Made by a program: the position numbers and the translations under genes. A stretch of 64,000 nucleotides of DNA from Plantago major (Eukaryota > Streptophyta > Magnoliopsida > Lamiales > Plantaginaceae), in NCBI GenBank assembly GCA_026545765.1, contig CM048839.1, positions 59,579,677 through 59,643,676 on the forward strand, written 5' to 3'. The notes beneath the pieces are model-generated. The model did not search any database, had not been told where the DNA came from, and saw only the letters and a program-made list of their open reading frames with translations. Below, piece by piece: positions 50,704 to 61,169 of the stretch; positions within the stretch are counted from its first letter, which is position 1; every line of letters starts with the position of its first letter.

Positions 50704-51350
50704 TATTCCTAACAATTCGCCATCGTTTTTGGGTGAAATAGAGGAGAAAATGGAGGAAGTCTGAATCGAAATATATTCGTCATCTTTTCAGTGGTTAATC
50801 TCTTCGATTATCAGCTCCAAATTGACGATTTTGTTCGTGTTTTTGGCGATTTCGGTCGTGTTTCATCCAGGAATGGCACTGCCAAGGCTCCGACGGGTGG
50901 AGATGTAGTGGCACGTGGAGGTGTTGAAGATGTAAGGAGTAGATGACGAGTGGTGGTTGGTGGAGATGAGGTTGTAAGGACCAGAATCTAGATCTGAAGG
51001 CTTGGAGTATGGCATCGGATCTGGATCTGGTTGAGGAGCTGCAACTTTAGGTAAAGGCGCGGATCTAGATCTGAACGTTCTGAAATGGCACTCTGAAGAA
51101 TTCAGAATTCGGAGATCCATCGAGCTCCTTCACTTACGAGAAATCGTTTCTTCTCCTTCAATCCATTGATCAATCGGTAACCTCTCCGTGTTCCAAATCT
51201 TGTGATTGAAAATAGAAAGGACCTATGGATATGTGATTTGTTGTGTTTTAGTAGAAATTGTCTATGTTGTTCGTTGTTGTTGGTTGAAATGTGTCTGTTG
51301 TGAATTTTTTCCGTGATTATTTTCGAAATTGTCTATGTTGTTCTTTTTTG
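50704..51350. other. Right flank of the array, no gene recognised
   Basis: Mixed sequence without a convincing reading frame. A GC-richer stretch (50870-51120) contains the repeated phrase GATCTGGATCTGG / GATCTAGATCTGAA. Dispersed TTGTCTA words begin near its right end. Confidence 0.4.
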
Positions 51351-52160
51351 CTAGTGTAGTTTTTTTGTTGTGCAGTTGTCTAGGTTTTAGTATGTATTGT
51401 CTAGTTTTTAACATGTATCATCTACTTTTTATGATTTTTAGATTTGCTATGTGCTTGTGTACACTGTATATGTTTTTTGTGGGGATTTGTTGTTTGTTTG
51501 AATTTTCTGAATGTTTTGTGTGAAATTGTCTAGTTTTTAACATATATTGTCTACTTTTTAATGTTTGCTTTTGTGTGAAATTGTCTAGTTTTTAACATAT
51601 ATTGCCTAGTTTTTATGTAAATACCTTATGTTTTAGCTTTTAACACATATGATCTAGTTTTTAACAATATTTGTCTAGTTTTTCATGTTAAATCTTTATG
51701 TTGTGCAGTTGTGTTGAACTGTCTAGTTTTTAAGCAAAGAAAGTTGCTAATGAAAAAGCTTTTCAAGGATCTAAGAGACCTGCTGCTGATGATGATTTTG
51801 AAGAGGGTGGATTGGATGATTTGAAGAATGCTCTGAAGAAACTAAAACAATCGAAGAAAAATTAGTGTCTAGTTTTTACAACATATTGTCTAGTTTTATA
51901 ACTGAATTGTCTAGTTTTATTACTTGTCCAGAAATTTACTCACTCAGTGTCACATAATTGTTTATATTGTTTAGTTTTTACATTATATTGTGTAGGTTAT
52001 GAAAGGAATTCTCTAGTTTTTACATGATATTAAATTTACATTATATTGTCTAGTTTTTACTTGACCCGTTTTTATGAATCCGGTTCAAAAGATCCGCGAA
52101 AAACCATGAGAAGCCAAGTCGAGAAAAAAGATATAATTGTCTAGTTTTAACGTTTGAATG
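51350..52160. repeat. Block of dispersed TTGTCTAGTTTTTA motifs
   Basis: About a dozen full or near copies of TGTCTAGTTTTTA, often followed by ACATATATTG, are spread over 0.8 kb with variable spacing (for example near 51400, 51530, 51580, 51680, 51720, 51868, 51890, 51910, 52045 and 52137). They flank both sides of a short coding-like fragment. The irregular spacing makes this unlike a simple tandem minisatellite. Confidence 0.75.
51734..51865 (+). pseudogene. Short coding-like fragment with charged C-terminus
   Basis: A 43-codon open stretch ending in TAG reads AKKVANEKAFQGSK, then a D/E-rich part, then LDDLKNALKKLKQSKKN. The composition looks like the charged C-terminal end of a plant protein. 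It sits inside the TTGTCTAGTTTTTA motif block and has no start codon of its own, so it may be a last exon or a captured fragment. I do not recognise the family. Confidence 0.35.
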
Positions 52161-52174
52161 GGACATTCGGGGCT

Positions 52175-53606
52175 CTCCTATATATAGGGGTCTCTCGCAA
52201 AACGGACTCCTTGTCCAAAGCTGGTAAGGAGATCATGATAAAATATGTACTCCAGGCTATTCCTACTTACGTTATGGGGTGTTTCAAGCTTCTTGAATAT
52301 CTTCTCCATGAGTTAGAATCGACAATTTTCAATTTCTGATGGGGTAGTGGGGAAAATAAGATGATACATTGGGTTAAGTAGATACTCTTTGTGAAAGTAA
52401 GAGAGATGGGGTATGGGTTTTCGAGACCTGAGTGCTTTTAACCAACCCATGCTTGGTAAACAAATTTGGTTATTATACAAAACCAGAATTCCCTTCTTAG
52501 TAGAGTGTTAAAAGCCAAATACTTCCCTAATATTGTTTGGTGCTATGGATTTAGTTCGACATGGAATTATCTGGAGAATTGGAGATGGTAAGGATGTAAG
52601 TGTTTGGAATGCAATTGGATCCGGAGGAATGGTCATCGCAAACCTTTAACCCCTGACATAAATCAGATTGGCGATGTTTCTGTTTCTGCCTTCTTAATGG
52701 ATCCGGGAGGGGGCTGGAATGTGGAAGCTTTACATTTTATCTTTTGGGATGAGGATGTGGAATAGATTATGCATATTCCGGTGGGTTGTAGTGGGAATAA
52801 GGATACACGGCGTTGGTACTTCTCTAAGTCAGGTCACTATTCAGTCCGATCTGAATCCGCCTATTATGCGGCACGTGAACTCAGAAAACAAAATCAGACT
52901 GCATTGTCCCCTACTTCCTTGGTTTCTCATGAGAAAAACTGGTCTTTTGTCTGGGGTATTGATACTCCTAATAAAATAAAGGTCTTCCTGTGGCGTCTTT
53001 TAAGGAAGGGTCTTCCAGTAGCACTTAATCTTATTAGAAGAAATATCCAATTTGCAACTCCAAGACCGGAGGAATCCTCAACTGATTGGGAAGCACCAAC
53101 TCTGTCGTATATAAAGATTAATGTTGACGCTTCGTGCCCAGGTTTGGAACGCTCAATTGGGTTGGGAGCTCTTGCGAGAGATCATAACGGGAATATCTTG
53201 GCTTGGCATAGGCGGAAGATTGAACAAGTACTCTGCCAAGAATCTGCAGAAACGCTGGCAATGGCTTGTGGAGTGAATTTGGCAATAGAAAAAGGCTGGT
53301 CTCATGTTATATTTGAAAGTGACTGCCTTGGGGTCATTCGATCTATTCACTCAGCAGCTCCTTGCTTGACCATGGGAGGACATTTTATAGATGATATTAA
53401 GAACAAAGCAGTGTCTTTTATTAATTGTAGTTTTCAACATGTGTGTAGAAATGGTAATACTATGGCTCATCCTCTTGCCCAGAATGTTGATGGGAATTCT
53501 GATGGGTCAGGTAGTCTACCATTTTAATGTCTTTGTTGTATGTTCTTGAACATTTCGTTATTGAACGAAGTATAAGTTTATCTCAAAAGAATAAAAAGAA
53601 AACAAA
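52175..53606 (+). mobile_element. 5'-truncated LINE (L1-type) with RNase H domain
   Basis: This is the 3' end of a plant L1-like non-LTR retrotransposon. The reverse transcriptase tail (LSKAGKEIMIKYVLQAIPTY, MGCFKLL) runs from about 52200 to 52340. A decayed middle part with the zf-RVT region follows (IDTPNKIKVFLWRLLRKGLP near 52.96-53.02 kb), then a plant-type RNase H domain (53.1-53.49 kb) with INVDAS, QESAETLAMA, FESDCLG and GNTMAHPLAQ. The zf-RVT part seems shortened, passing quickly into RNase H. The open frame from 52769 to 53527 ends in TAA, and the 3' end is an A-rich tail (AAAAGAATAAAAAGAAAAC). The remainder of the RT and all of ORF1 are absent. The middle (52340-52770) has stops and shifts. 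Confidence 0.85.
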
Positions 53607-53745
53607 TTTATTGAAATATAATTCTAAGTGATTTTCTCAACAAAAAATAATAATAAGTGATTAATGAGCAAAGAGAAACGAGAGAAAAATAAAAGAGGGC
53701 AAAAAAACGAAAAGAGAAAACAAACATATTGAAAAATAGAAATCT

Positions 53746-53753
53746 ATTGGGAG
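53746..53753. repeat. Target site duplication of the hAT element, left copy
   Basis: ATTGGGAG directly before the element end TAGGCTTCGA. It recurs exactly at 57371-57378. Eight bp is the usual duplication length for hAT elements. Confidence 0.93.
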
Positions 53754-54059
53754 TAGGCTTCGACTGGTTGGTTAATAACCTTAACCATGACCATAACTTG
53801 ACAATAACCATTAGCATTCTCTGAACGGTTTTTAACCGTAACTATAACTGTAACCGTTCAGCAACCGACCAGTTGTAACCATAATCAATCCGGTGTAACC
53901 GTTTTTTTTTTTTTTAATCAAAATGATGGTTTTTATCCATTTATCTCTCCTCTTTCATTCTTCATTTTCTACACTCCACCTGAAATTAAGTAAAAAAAGA
54001 AAACAAGCAAAATGTTCAGCAAATGATATTTTGCGTATATTGTTGTACTAGAAGCTACG

Positions 54060-54465
54060 TCACACGTTACACGTGTGAAGTAGCGTATTCTGGTATTTTT
54101 CTATGGTTTGTTATATTTGTTCTGCCTCAATACAATTCTACCGATATCTATGTAAACTTATGATTAATTGTCAAAGTTGGTTAATGTTATAAAAATGTAG
54201 AAGTTACAGAAGAAAAGAATTATATTCTAAAATATATCATTCTCAATTGCAACTAAAAAATTAATATTTATATATTGCCTAATCTCAAGTTTGATTCTGT
54301 AAGATTTCTGTATAAACAACATTTCTTGTCTTTGTGTGGTCATCGGAGTCTACTGTAGGCGGACTAATCAATACCCGGATCACAAATGATCTCCAGGCTC
54401 TTGACAACGCAACATACACGCTACGCGTGTGAAGCGTATTCGAAATCTACGCTATACTACCATGA
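54060..54465. repeat. Two related ACACG(T/C)...CGTGTGAAG segments
   Basis: Inside the hAT element the phrase CACGTTACACGTGTGAAGTA near 54064 and ACGCTACGCGTGTGAAGCGT near 54418 resemble each other. Both have a small palindrome (ACACGTGT / ACGCGTGT class). Their role is unknown. They may be ends of an older insertion. Confidence 0.35.
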
Positions 54466-56954
54466 TATGCATTCTTATATATTGACAAATTAATGCTACT
54501 TCCTCCGTCCCAGGAGCGGACCTAAAGTCTAATTCGGAATAGAGGGAGAATATACTACAAATGTACTGTAACAATTAATGTCTTTTTATATTTTTTTCAA
54601 ATGAATTTAAATTTAACTATCAATTAATTTAAATAATAACTGTTACATAATCTTTTCTAATAAATATTTTTATAATATCTAAATAACTTATTTAGAAACA
54701 AGTCTATGTTGTTAATAGAAATATGAAAAAGCATAAACATTAAGATAGATTTTTGTATTAATAACATTTATCATTTGAAGATGAATATACTGATACTGTA
54801 ATAACCCGGACCACTAATGGGCCAAGCCAAAACAGGTTGTCATGTTAACTACAATTATTTGAGAGAAATTGTAATCACTTGAAACATACACCGGACCAAG
54901 ACCTCTTCCTTTATATGATTGGTTTTAGCATTAGAAAAGTAAATATTTTCATAAGTTTTTTTTAAAAACTGGAAGTTCTAAAATTGAAAACAAGTTTCTT
55001 TTGAAAATTAGAACATTAACCAGAGCAATTCAAATACGGCCACAATTCCATCAGAAGAAACAAAGCAAGCAAGAATCGATATTGTTGATAAATTACCCAA
55101 TTTACTACAAGCTTATCCTTAAATCTATGCGTTCCTGTAAAACTAAGTTCTGGGCATAATTAGAATATACACTTGCTAACAAGTCAACAAAAGATATACC
55201 ATTAGTGATGCACTTTAGAACCCGAGGGATACAGCTTTTCAAATTGATGAACATCAGATAATCAACTAATCATTCATAAAACATCAGATTACCATATAAT
55301 TACAATTATGGAGCAACATGAACGATCATATAAACGTAAAGAGTACTAGGGGAACTTGCCTAAAAATGAGATTTCGAAAAGTTTTATGATCAAGAAAAAC
55401 GTCTCACACCAATAGCTAGAAAGAAGAAGAGGCGATGTCAGAAGAGGAAGAAGAAAATGTTTGACCCGGACAAGCACGTTTAACTCTGCAGTTCTTATGG
55501 GTGGATTCCCAATAAAAAAGGTGCGTTGGTATGAGTAGGGTTCTCGTTCCTTTAATCTGTTTGGACTTGACTTGAAATTTTGGGGCGTTACAAATACTTT
55601 CTCAGTTGATGCAACTTTCCATTGAGGCATGAGATTTATGAATAAACTATTCTCACTCAAATTTTCTTGCGTAACTTTTAAGCTACAAAACATCTACAAT
55701 ATTCAAGTAAATCAATTTCGTTCAATTAAAGATGACAAAAAAAATTCTCACAACATTCAATCACAAAAATTTGCACATCCAAGTCTCCAATGTAGTAAAT
55801 ACAATACTCACACATTTGCTCTAAAATATTCTCAGTGCTCCCATGACCATGCTTCCAATAATACAACTATACAAGTACGTACACACACAGCTTAAGTGGG
55901 GTTTGTTAGACTGTAGGTCCCACTGCTACAATGAGAGGGTGAAACCACCGGGAGTAAGATCGGGGTCGAAGCTATCCTTAAGTAGAAAGACTTAAACTTG
56001 GATGAATCAAGAATCCAAAGCTTGAACGACTCTAGATATATCCAAATCTCAGTACAGTTTTCTTTAACTGGTTAGACAATTAAAAGCAAATGAATGGAAC
56101 AAACTAAGACAAACATATGGCAATACCGGAATCATTCTGATTGAAGTTCACGCAAGAACTTAATCACATTAACTCAATTAAACTAATAGTTATTGCGGCT
56201 CAGGTGCATTTGTGCCAGTGTAACAGAAAATGAATAGTCGGACATAAACCAAAAGCCATGTTGCAGCTTCTAAATGTGAGACTCGATCATGTTGAACTGG
56301 GCATGGATGTTAAGAATAAATTATTACTTAACTAACTAGAAGAATTTATAAAAATATGAGATGGAATGAAGTCCAATTTGAATACAATCACGAGTGGCTC
56401 TTAAAATATGACATCAAAATTAAAGAACAAAAATTAGCTGCAATACAGTTACCGGAAGAGGTTTAAACCTATCTGAGCCATGCTCAAAGTCTGATGTGCC
56501 AAAACAAAATTGAGGTTTAAACCAGAAGAGGTTTAAACCAATCATATATTTAATTGGATTTGTAAGGTGAAACACGAAATTGAGCCAAAACAAAATTGAG
56601 AGATAATCGGTTTTCCCACGCGATTTACTATTAGTACAAATTTAGGCCATGTTCTCTTCATCTGCAAACTCAATCAGTTATGTTCAATTCTACTTAGTTA
56701 TATTTTATAATATAATTCAGTTCAGTTCTGTTCATACGAAATAACATAACCTTAAAGTACACTAAAACTTTACAATTTAACAACTAATAAAGTACTAGTT
56801 CCTAATTGATTCACTAATTACTAATTACTAATTAAACGGAACTAATCTGTGTGAAGCCAATTACTCAAACCAAAGACTTGTTCAATAAATTGATTCACTA
56901 ATTACACAAACCCTTGAACTGACGATCGTGAAGGAGAGCCGCTCGTTCCGCTGA

Positions 56955-57075
56955 TGATTTGATATCGCAAAGTATATTCATGGCGATTTGGGATCAAGGA
57001 AATTGAGCCAGCTGCTCCGTGAATTAATATCGCAAAGTCTATTTGTGGCGATTTGGGATCGAATTTCATGGCGAG
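56955..57075. repeat. Imperfect tandem repeat near the right end of the hAT element
   Basis: The phrase ATATCGCAAAGT(A/C)TATT..TGGCGATTTGGGATC occurs at about 56962 and again at about 57028, roughly 65 bp apart. A third GGCGA(G)TT-type piece follows. Probably an internal duplication. Confidence 0.6.
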
Positions 57076-57370
57076 TTGGAATCGAATTCATGGCGATTGG
57101 CAAGCTGAAAATTTTCAGACGGGAAGAGTGGAGACGAAGAATGAGACGCTGAGTGATCGCTGTAAAAATTGTGAAATGTGGAGATAATTTTGAATAAAAA
57201 CTGGTCAATAACGATTATTTCCGGTTATATGATCTAACCGAAACCGATCAGTAAATTTTTCGGTTACGATTATGATTACAGTTAATATTAGCTGGTTATA
57301 GATTATTGTTATAACCATAATCAGGATAATGGTTATGGTTACGGTTATTAACCAACCAGTTCCAGGCCTA

Positions 57371-57378
57371 ATTGGGAG
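57371..57378. repeat. Target site duplication of the hAT element, right copy
   Basis: ATTGGGAG directly after the element end AGGCCTA. It matches 53746-53753. Confidence 0.93.
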
Positions 57379-57942
57379 GTATCGATCCCAAGACCAGATT
57401 GAGGGATGAGTAACTTTGGGAGGCATACAGATTCACTCGGAGACATGTAATTATGAATCAATTTGCAGTAAACATTTATACATAAATACACCAAAAATTG
57501 AGGAGGGTATAATAGACATTTCCTATTCAAAATCCAGGTAGAGCACTTCCGTGTAGGTCCGCCCCTGATTATACTGCTATTGATCCCGACAGTGTTGATG
57601 ATCAAAGCTCTATCGAAACCACAATTATAACTTTCTATTTCACCTAGTAAGTTAAATCCACAAAAGGAATTCTCTTATCTTTTTGCTCACTCTTTGTGAA
57701 ATCCAAAAATTCTAGAGTTTTATCAAGATGACACATCCATGTATCGAATTACCTGTGTTTGGTTGCCCCTTCATGTTTTTATTTATATAAACTTACTATC
57801 TTCTATGTCTGGTACACAACTTCAATTTCCACCAAATTTAAGGTTTCATTTGGTTTATGGGAAAACGGAGGCAAAGAAAAAAAAATAGAAAAAAATATTT
57901 TTCACCATTTAGTAGTTCTCAGGAAATCCTGAAAAATTTATA
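57379..57942. other. Intergenic stretch, no gene seen
   Basis: AT-rich, non-repetitive sequence between the hAT element and the MITE. No convincing coding frame or RNA gene. The 57500-57600 part has a slightly GC-richer phrase (GTAGGTCCGCCCCTG) without recognised meaning. Confidence 0.4.
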
Positions 57943-58142
57943 CCCCTCTGTTCCGAAGAACTTCGTACATTAGAGTTAGCGCGCAGTTTTATGCGAAAAG
58001 TTAAAATAATTATAACATATTAAAAAGGTAAAAAAAGTGTACTTTAATAGCAAAATGTGTACTCTACCACATTTTCATATTTTATGATTTATTTTAATTT
58101 TTCCACTAAAATTATTCGCAGAGTTCTTCGTGAAGCAGAGAG
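57943..58142. mobile_element. Stowaway-like MITE (about 200 bp)
   Basis: The left end CCCCTCTGTTCCGAAGAACT and the inverted right end CTCTCTGCTTCACGAAGAAC are imperfect inverted repeats of the CTCCCTCTGTTCC type that marks Stowaway (Tc1/mariner) MITEs. TA dinucleotides flank both ends, matching the usual TA duplication. The interior is AT-rich and non-coding. Confidence 0.75.
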
Positions 58143-58584
58143 TATAATTTTCAAGGTTGGGAGAAGTGAAATCTAAAATTGAAAATATTACATACAATTC
58201 CTTTTGTTTTAAAATTTAGGAGGGACAAAGGCCTCACTATACATGGTAAGTGCTAGTCTTTTGTTTGGTCCAAGTATCCTCTAAGCTTGGACCTTTTGGT
58301 ATTTCCTTTTAAATTGTACTAGGGTTAGTTGTACCCGTTTGGTTTTATGCGTCTATGCCACTTCTAGCTCTACCCGACGTCTACTATCAAGAAATGAGGG
58401 GGCACAGCCCTTGCGCTAACCAAACATTACAAGGCATCCATTGAGTACAAAGTACAAACATTGCGGAAAACAAACTTGTTACTGGATTGCATAACTTCAC
58501 ATTCTGTAGTGTGCTTTAAAAACTATCTGCCTTTGATATACCTGAAGCGCCTCTTTTCAGTTTCCAATTGACTGGCTTGACCAT
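58143..58584. other. Sequence downstream of the PAC2 stop codon
   Basis: No gene seen. The part near the stop codon should hold the 3' untranslated region and polyadenylation signal of the minus-strand PAC2 gene. Its end cannot be fixed from sequence alone. Confidence 0.4.
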
Positions 58585-58664
58585 TTAGAAAAGGCTCATA
58601 TCTGCTGGGGGTCCGTAGACACTCTCCCAGGAGAATGGTATGACCCAGCTACTGTCTTTATTGC
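58585..58664 (-). CDS. PSMG2 (PAC2): Proteasome assembly chaperone 2, terminal exon
   Basis: The last coding exon of the minus-strand gene has an acceptor TTTTTCAG before GCAATAAAG. The exon reads NKDSSWVIPFSWESVYGPPADMSLF and a TAA stop. The C-terminus parallels that of human PSMG2, which from memory ends in SRWKIPSSWRLLFGSGLPPALF. The family (yeast Add66) pairs with PAC1 to help build the alpha ring of the 20S proteasome. The phase (two bases completing a Gly codon) fits the donor of the exon at 59500-59623. Both exons fit in frame and splice site, so the gene looks intact here. The identification rests on remembered homology. Confidence 0.8.
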
Positions 58665-58696
58665 CTGAAAAATCAATTACAAGAGTGCAAATCAGT

Positions 58697-58762
58697 GTAG
58701 TTGCTGAAAACTGTATGCAAATCTAGAAGGTAGTTGCTGAAAACTGTATATAAATCTAGAAG
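58697..58762. repeat. 33-bp tandem duplication in a PAC2 intron
   Basis: Two adjacent copies of a 33-bp unit beginning GTAGTTGCTGAAAACTGTAT, with two differences. It lies in the intron just upstream of the terminal exon, in the sense of the gene. Confidence 0.9.
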
Positions 58763-59499
58763 ATAGAGGCCCAATTCTTGTAAAACTCGAGATTTTCCTA
58801 ATATAAAGTCTTTTAACTCTAGATAGAGATACTCCTGTTTTAACAAAAACTTCACCGTTTTATGGAAAAAGACCACAAATAGAACAGGAAGAGAATAAAA
58901 ATGGTTATATGTGACCATTTCAGCCAGCCCACAATATGATGATTGCTTTGAGAATGTCATTAGAGTGCTGAAATATAGGATATCTCATAACCAAAGCTTA
59001 ACATTGATTCAGTTCTTTTGGCCATTAGAAACTCCAAGTGCAAACAATTGTACTAGAAAAATCCCATAATGAAAACAAGACCCGTCAGAGAAGGGGAAGA
59101 TTAAATACTTGCATACATTCTCATGTGTATCGAAACCAACACTTACTATGATTATAAATTAGGGAATGCATATTAAAATACACCAAGGAACACTATACTT
59201 TTGAGTGTTTTTTTTTTAATGTGTAAGAATTAAGAATTAACAATACATCTATATCTATTAATAAAAAAACCATTAAAAAATGACACGATGAAGAAATACT
59301 TCTCAGTCTTCCTCTACTTGTTAATAACACCCATCATGTCAAGAAAGCTGAATTGATTGGCCAACACATGCCCACGTACATTAATAGGCAACACCACATA
59401 CATCAACGACAAACCAGAAACAAGTTGGGAAGAAAGGAACAATACATGAAAGGGTGTGCAAGAAAATGTTCCAATATAAATGAAGATGGCTTAGCTCAC

Positions 59500-59623
59500 C
59501 CTGAATCTGAGACTGATCCAAACCCACAAGTTTATTTGTTGCCTCGGCCAAACAGAAAGCTTCAGGAATGTTGTCTCCCTCCGAGCAGTAACATAGCAAG
59601 CAAGTGACTTTTAAACCTTTTGC
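59500..59623 (-). CDS. PSMG2 (PAC2): Proteasome assembly chaperone 2, penultimate exon
   Basis: This 124-bp exon has acceptor TTTGGCTAG and donor CAGG|GTGAGC and reads AKGLKVTCLLCYCSEGDNIP, then EAFCLAEATNKLVGLDQSQIQ. The SEGDNIPEA block followed by a leucine-rich helix is the best conserved segment of PSMG2 (human VSEGDNIPDA). It starts in phase 0, matching the phase-0 end of the exon at 63066-63290, and ends in phase 1, matching the terminal exon. The intron before it is about 3.4 kb and carries old insertions. Confidence 0.85.
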
Positions 59624-59697
59624 CTAGCCAAAGATAAACATGTCTTCAGAACAGTTTCATGTTAGGAGCAAGAAGGTCAAGCATAAAAGTTCAGAAT

Positions 59698-60276
59698 GTG
59701 TAATATCCTGTATTGACATATTTATGGAGCCAAGGGCAATATGTTAACTTCAGAAGAAAATGGTTAATTGTATAAAAAGGATGTTGATAAACATAGAAGC
59801 GTGTGTGGAGTTTTGATGGGTTAATTCCCTCAGATCCATTTCAGCTATCTTAGCTTCTTACTCAAGTAATCGGTGTCGAGTGTGGAGTTTTGATGGGTTA
59901 ATTCCCTCAGATCCATTTCAGCTATCATAGCTTCTTACTCAAGTAATCAGTGTCGATCCATTCTCCATCTTTCCGATCAGTTCTGTTTCATTTACACGAG
60001 AGGATTTAGCTTCCTGTTTCCAGAACATTACTTGGTGATTTGTTCCGTTTTCCTTTGTTCATCTATTTTGTTCTACGTTTTGAGTTTTAATTATTTGTTT
60101 CCATAATTGGGTTGTTGAGCTGTTCCGGTGAAGCTCAGGCCATTGACTGCGTATTGTAAGCTTGGCTTGAACTTTGGTTTGTTATATAGTCATTGTATAG
60201 AGACTTTGGCTCTTGTTTGATCTATTATTCGTATTATTGTCGTGTTTATGTTCTTGAGTGCTATTTGAGTCGCAAC
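59698..60276 (+). repeat. Possible LTR remnant (low confidence)
   Basis: A segment bounded by TG (TGTAATATCC) and CA (GTCGCAACA), with a TATA-like TATAAAAAGG near 59771. It is followed three bases later by TGGTATTCACCAGG, which partly resembles a copia primer site. No partner LTR was found in the window. It includes the 77-bp tandem duplication. It may be the 5' end of a decayed copia-like element. Confidence 0.35.
59803..59956. repeat. 77-bp tandem duplication
   Basis: Two adjacent copies of a 77-bp unit starting GTGTGGAGTTTTGATGGG (59803-59879 and 59880-59956), differing at two positions. The near identity suggests a recent event. Confidence 0.95.
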
Positions 60277-61165
60277 AATTGGTATTCACCAGGTTGTGAG
60301 TTCATAATTTTGGGTTGTGACCAATGATCTAGCTATCGTGCTTCGGAATTTTCAGATCAGAAGACGAGTTCTAATCCACTACTGTCTATTCTGAAATTTG
60401 TCGGTGTGGAGATCAGGGTATACTCGAGAATCTTGCTGTTACCAGTTATCGATTCGAAGCATGGAAATTGGGAGGATTATTTTGGATATGGAATCGGGTG
60501 TTCTACTGGCGACTTACATCTTCTACTCATTGGCCATCTCAATCTGGTTACTAATTTGATTCAATGATCTGGTATGTTTCCGGATGATTCAAATTCCACA
60601 ACCTTTATCAAGAAATTGTATCCATTTCAATGCAAAACACTTCCAAGCATACTCACAAAATCTTGTGTTTTTTTATGACAAGGGCTTAGAATTGTTGGAC
60701 ATTTACTCTCTTTTCTTGAATTGCTTTGATTTGGTGGTGATTAAAATTGATGGTAATTCTTGTGCGACTGTGGTTCATAGCAATCAATATATAGAGTGTT
60801 TGAATATTTGGGGTATGCCTAGCCAAGCTAAAGATGAGTATCCAGGGCTTGTTAGTATCCTTAGTCTGAGTTTGGCTCTGTTCTGAATCAGTATATGAGA
60901 AAGGGGGGAATTTGGATTTAACTAATTCCAATCCATTGAAGGCTGAGGTAGTACCCGTCAGGTTTTTGTGGAAATATGAAATGTGGTATCGAGCTAAGTG
61001 ATAAAGGGTTGGCTGATACAAATGAGAAATTGGGTGAAGGTAATGATGTTCTTAGCACCGACAAAGGAATCGAGGAAGAAAGCAGCGGAATATCAATTTT
61101 ATCACATGAGAAGAAAATGAGGGGGAGAGAAATCACTGCAAGGGCCATAGCCTCAGTCGTAGTTG
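60277..61165 (+). other. Sequence between the LTR-like segment and the DUF1308 copy, unassigned
   Basis: Contains an open stretch 60584-60886 (with RNCIHFNAKHFQAYSQ) and, from 60976, a frame that runs into the DUF1308-like text. I recognise no family in the first part. It could be the internal sequence of a decayed element that captured a host gene. Confidence 0.3.
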
Positions 61166-61169
61166 AGAA

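Larger units (their letters stand above)
53754..57370. mobile_element. Non-autonomous hAT-type DNA transposon (3617 bp)
   Basis: The ends are imperfect inverted repeats: the left end reads TAGGCTTCGACTGGTTGG and the inverted right end TAGGCCTGGAACTGGTTGG. Both then continue as TTAATAACC(T/G)TAACCATGACC-like text. An exact 8-bp duplication (ATTGGGAG) flanks it. Subterminal GGTTA/TAACC and ACGGTTA words are dense at both ends (53.77-53.91 and 57.2-57.36 kb), as expected for transposase binding sites. No transposase frame is visible inside, so it depends on another element. The interior is AT-rich and includes CCGTCCC/GAGGGAG fragments near 54.5 kb and a poly(T) run near 53.9 kb. Confidence 0.88.

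Noticed and set aside
50700-50714. TATTC at the right end of the array as a target duplication
   Set aside because: The left end of the array is truncated, so no matching copy exists, and TATTCCTAACA simply repeats the LTR terminus.
54497-54552. CCTCCGTCCC ... AGAGGGAG as a tiny Stowaway element
   Set aside because: Too short and lacking a clear TA duplication; at most a remnant inside the hAT element.
55346-55895. Moderate open stretches inside the hAT element as a transposase
   Set aside because: No hAT dimerisation (hATC) or BED-type motif, composition is AT-driven, and the frames are short.
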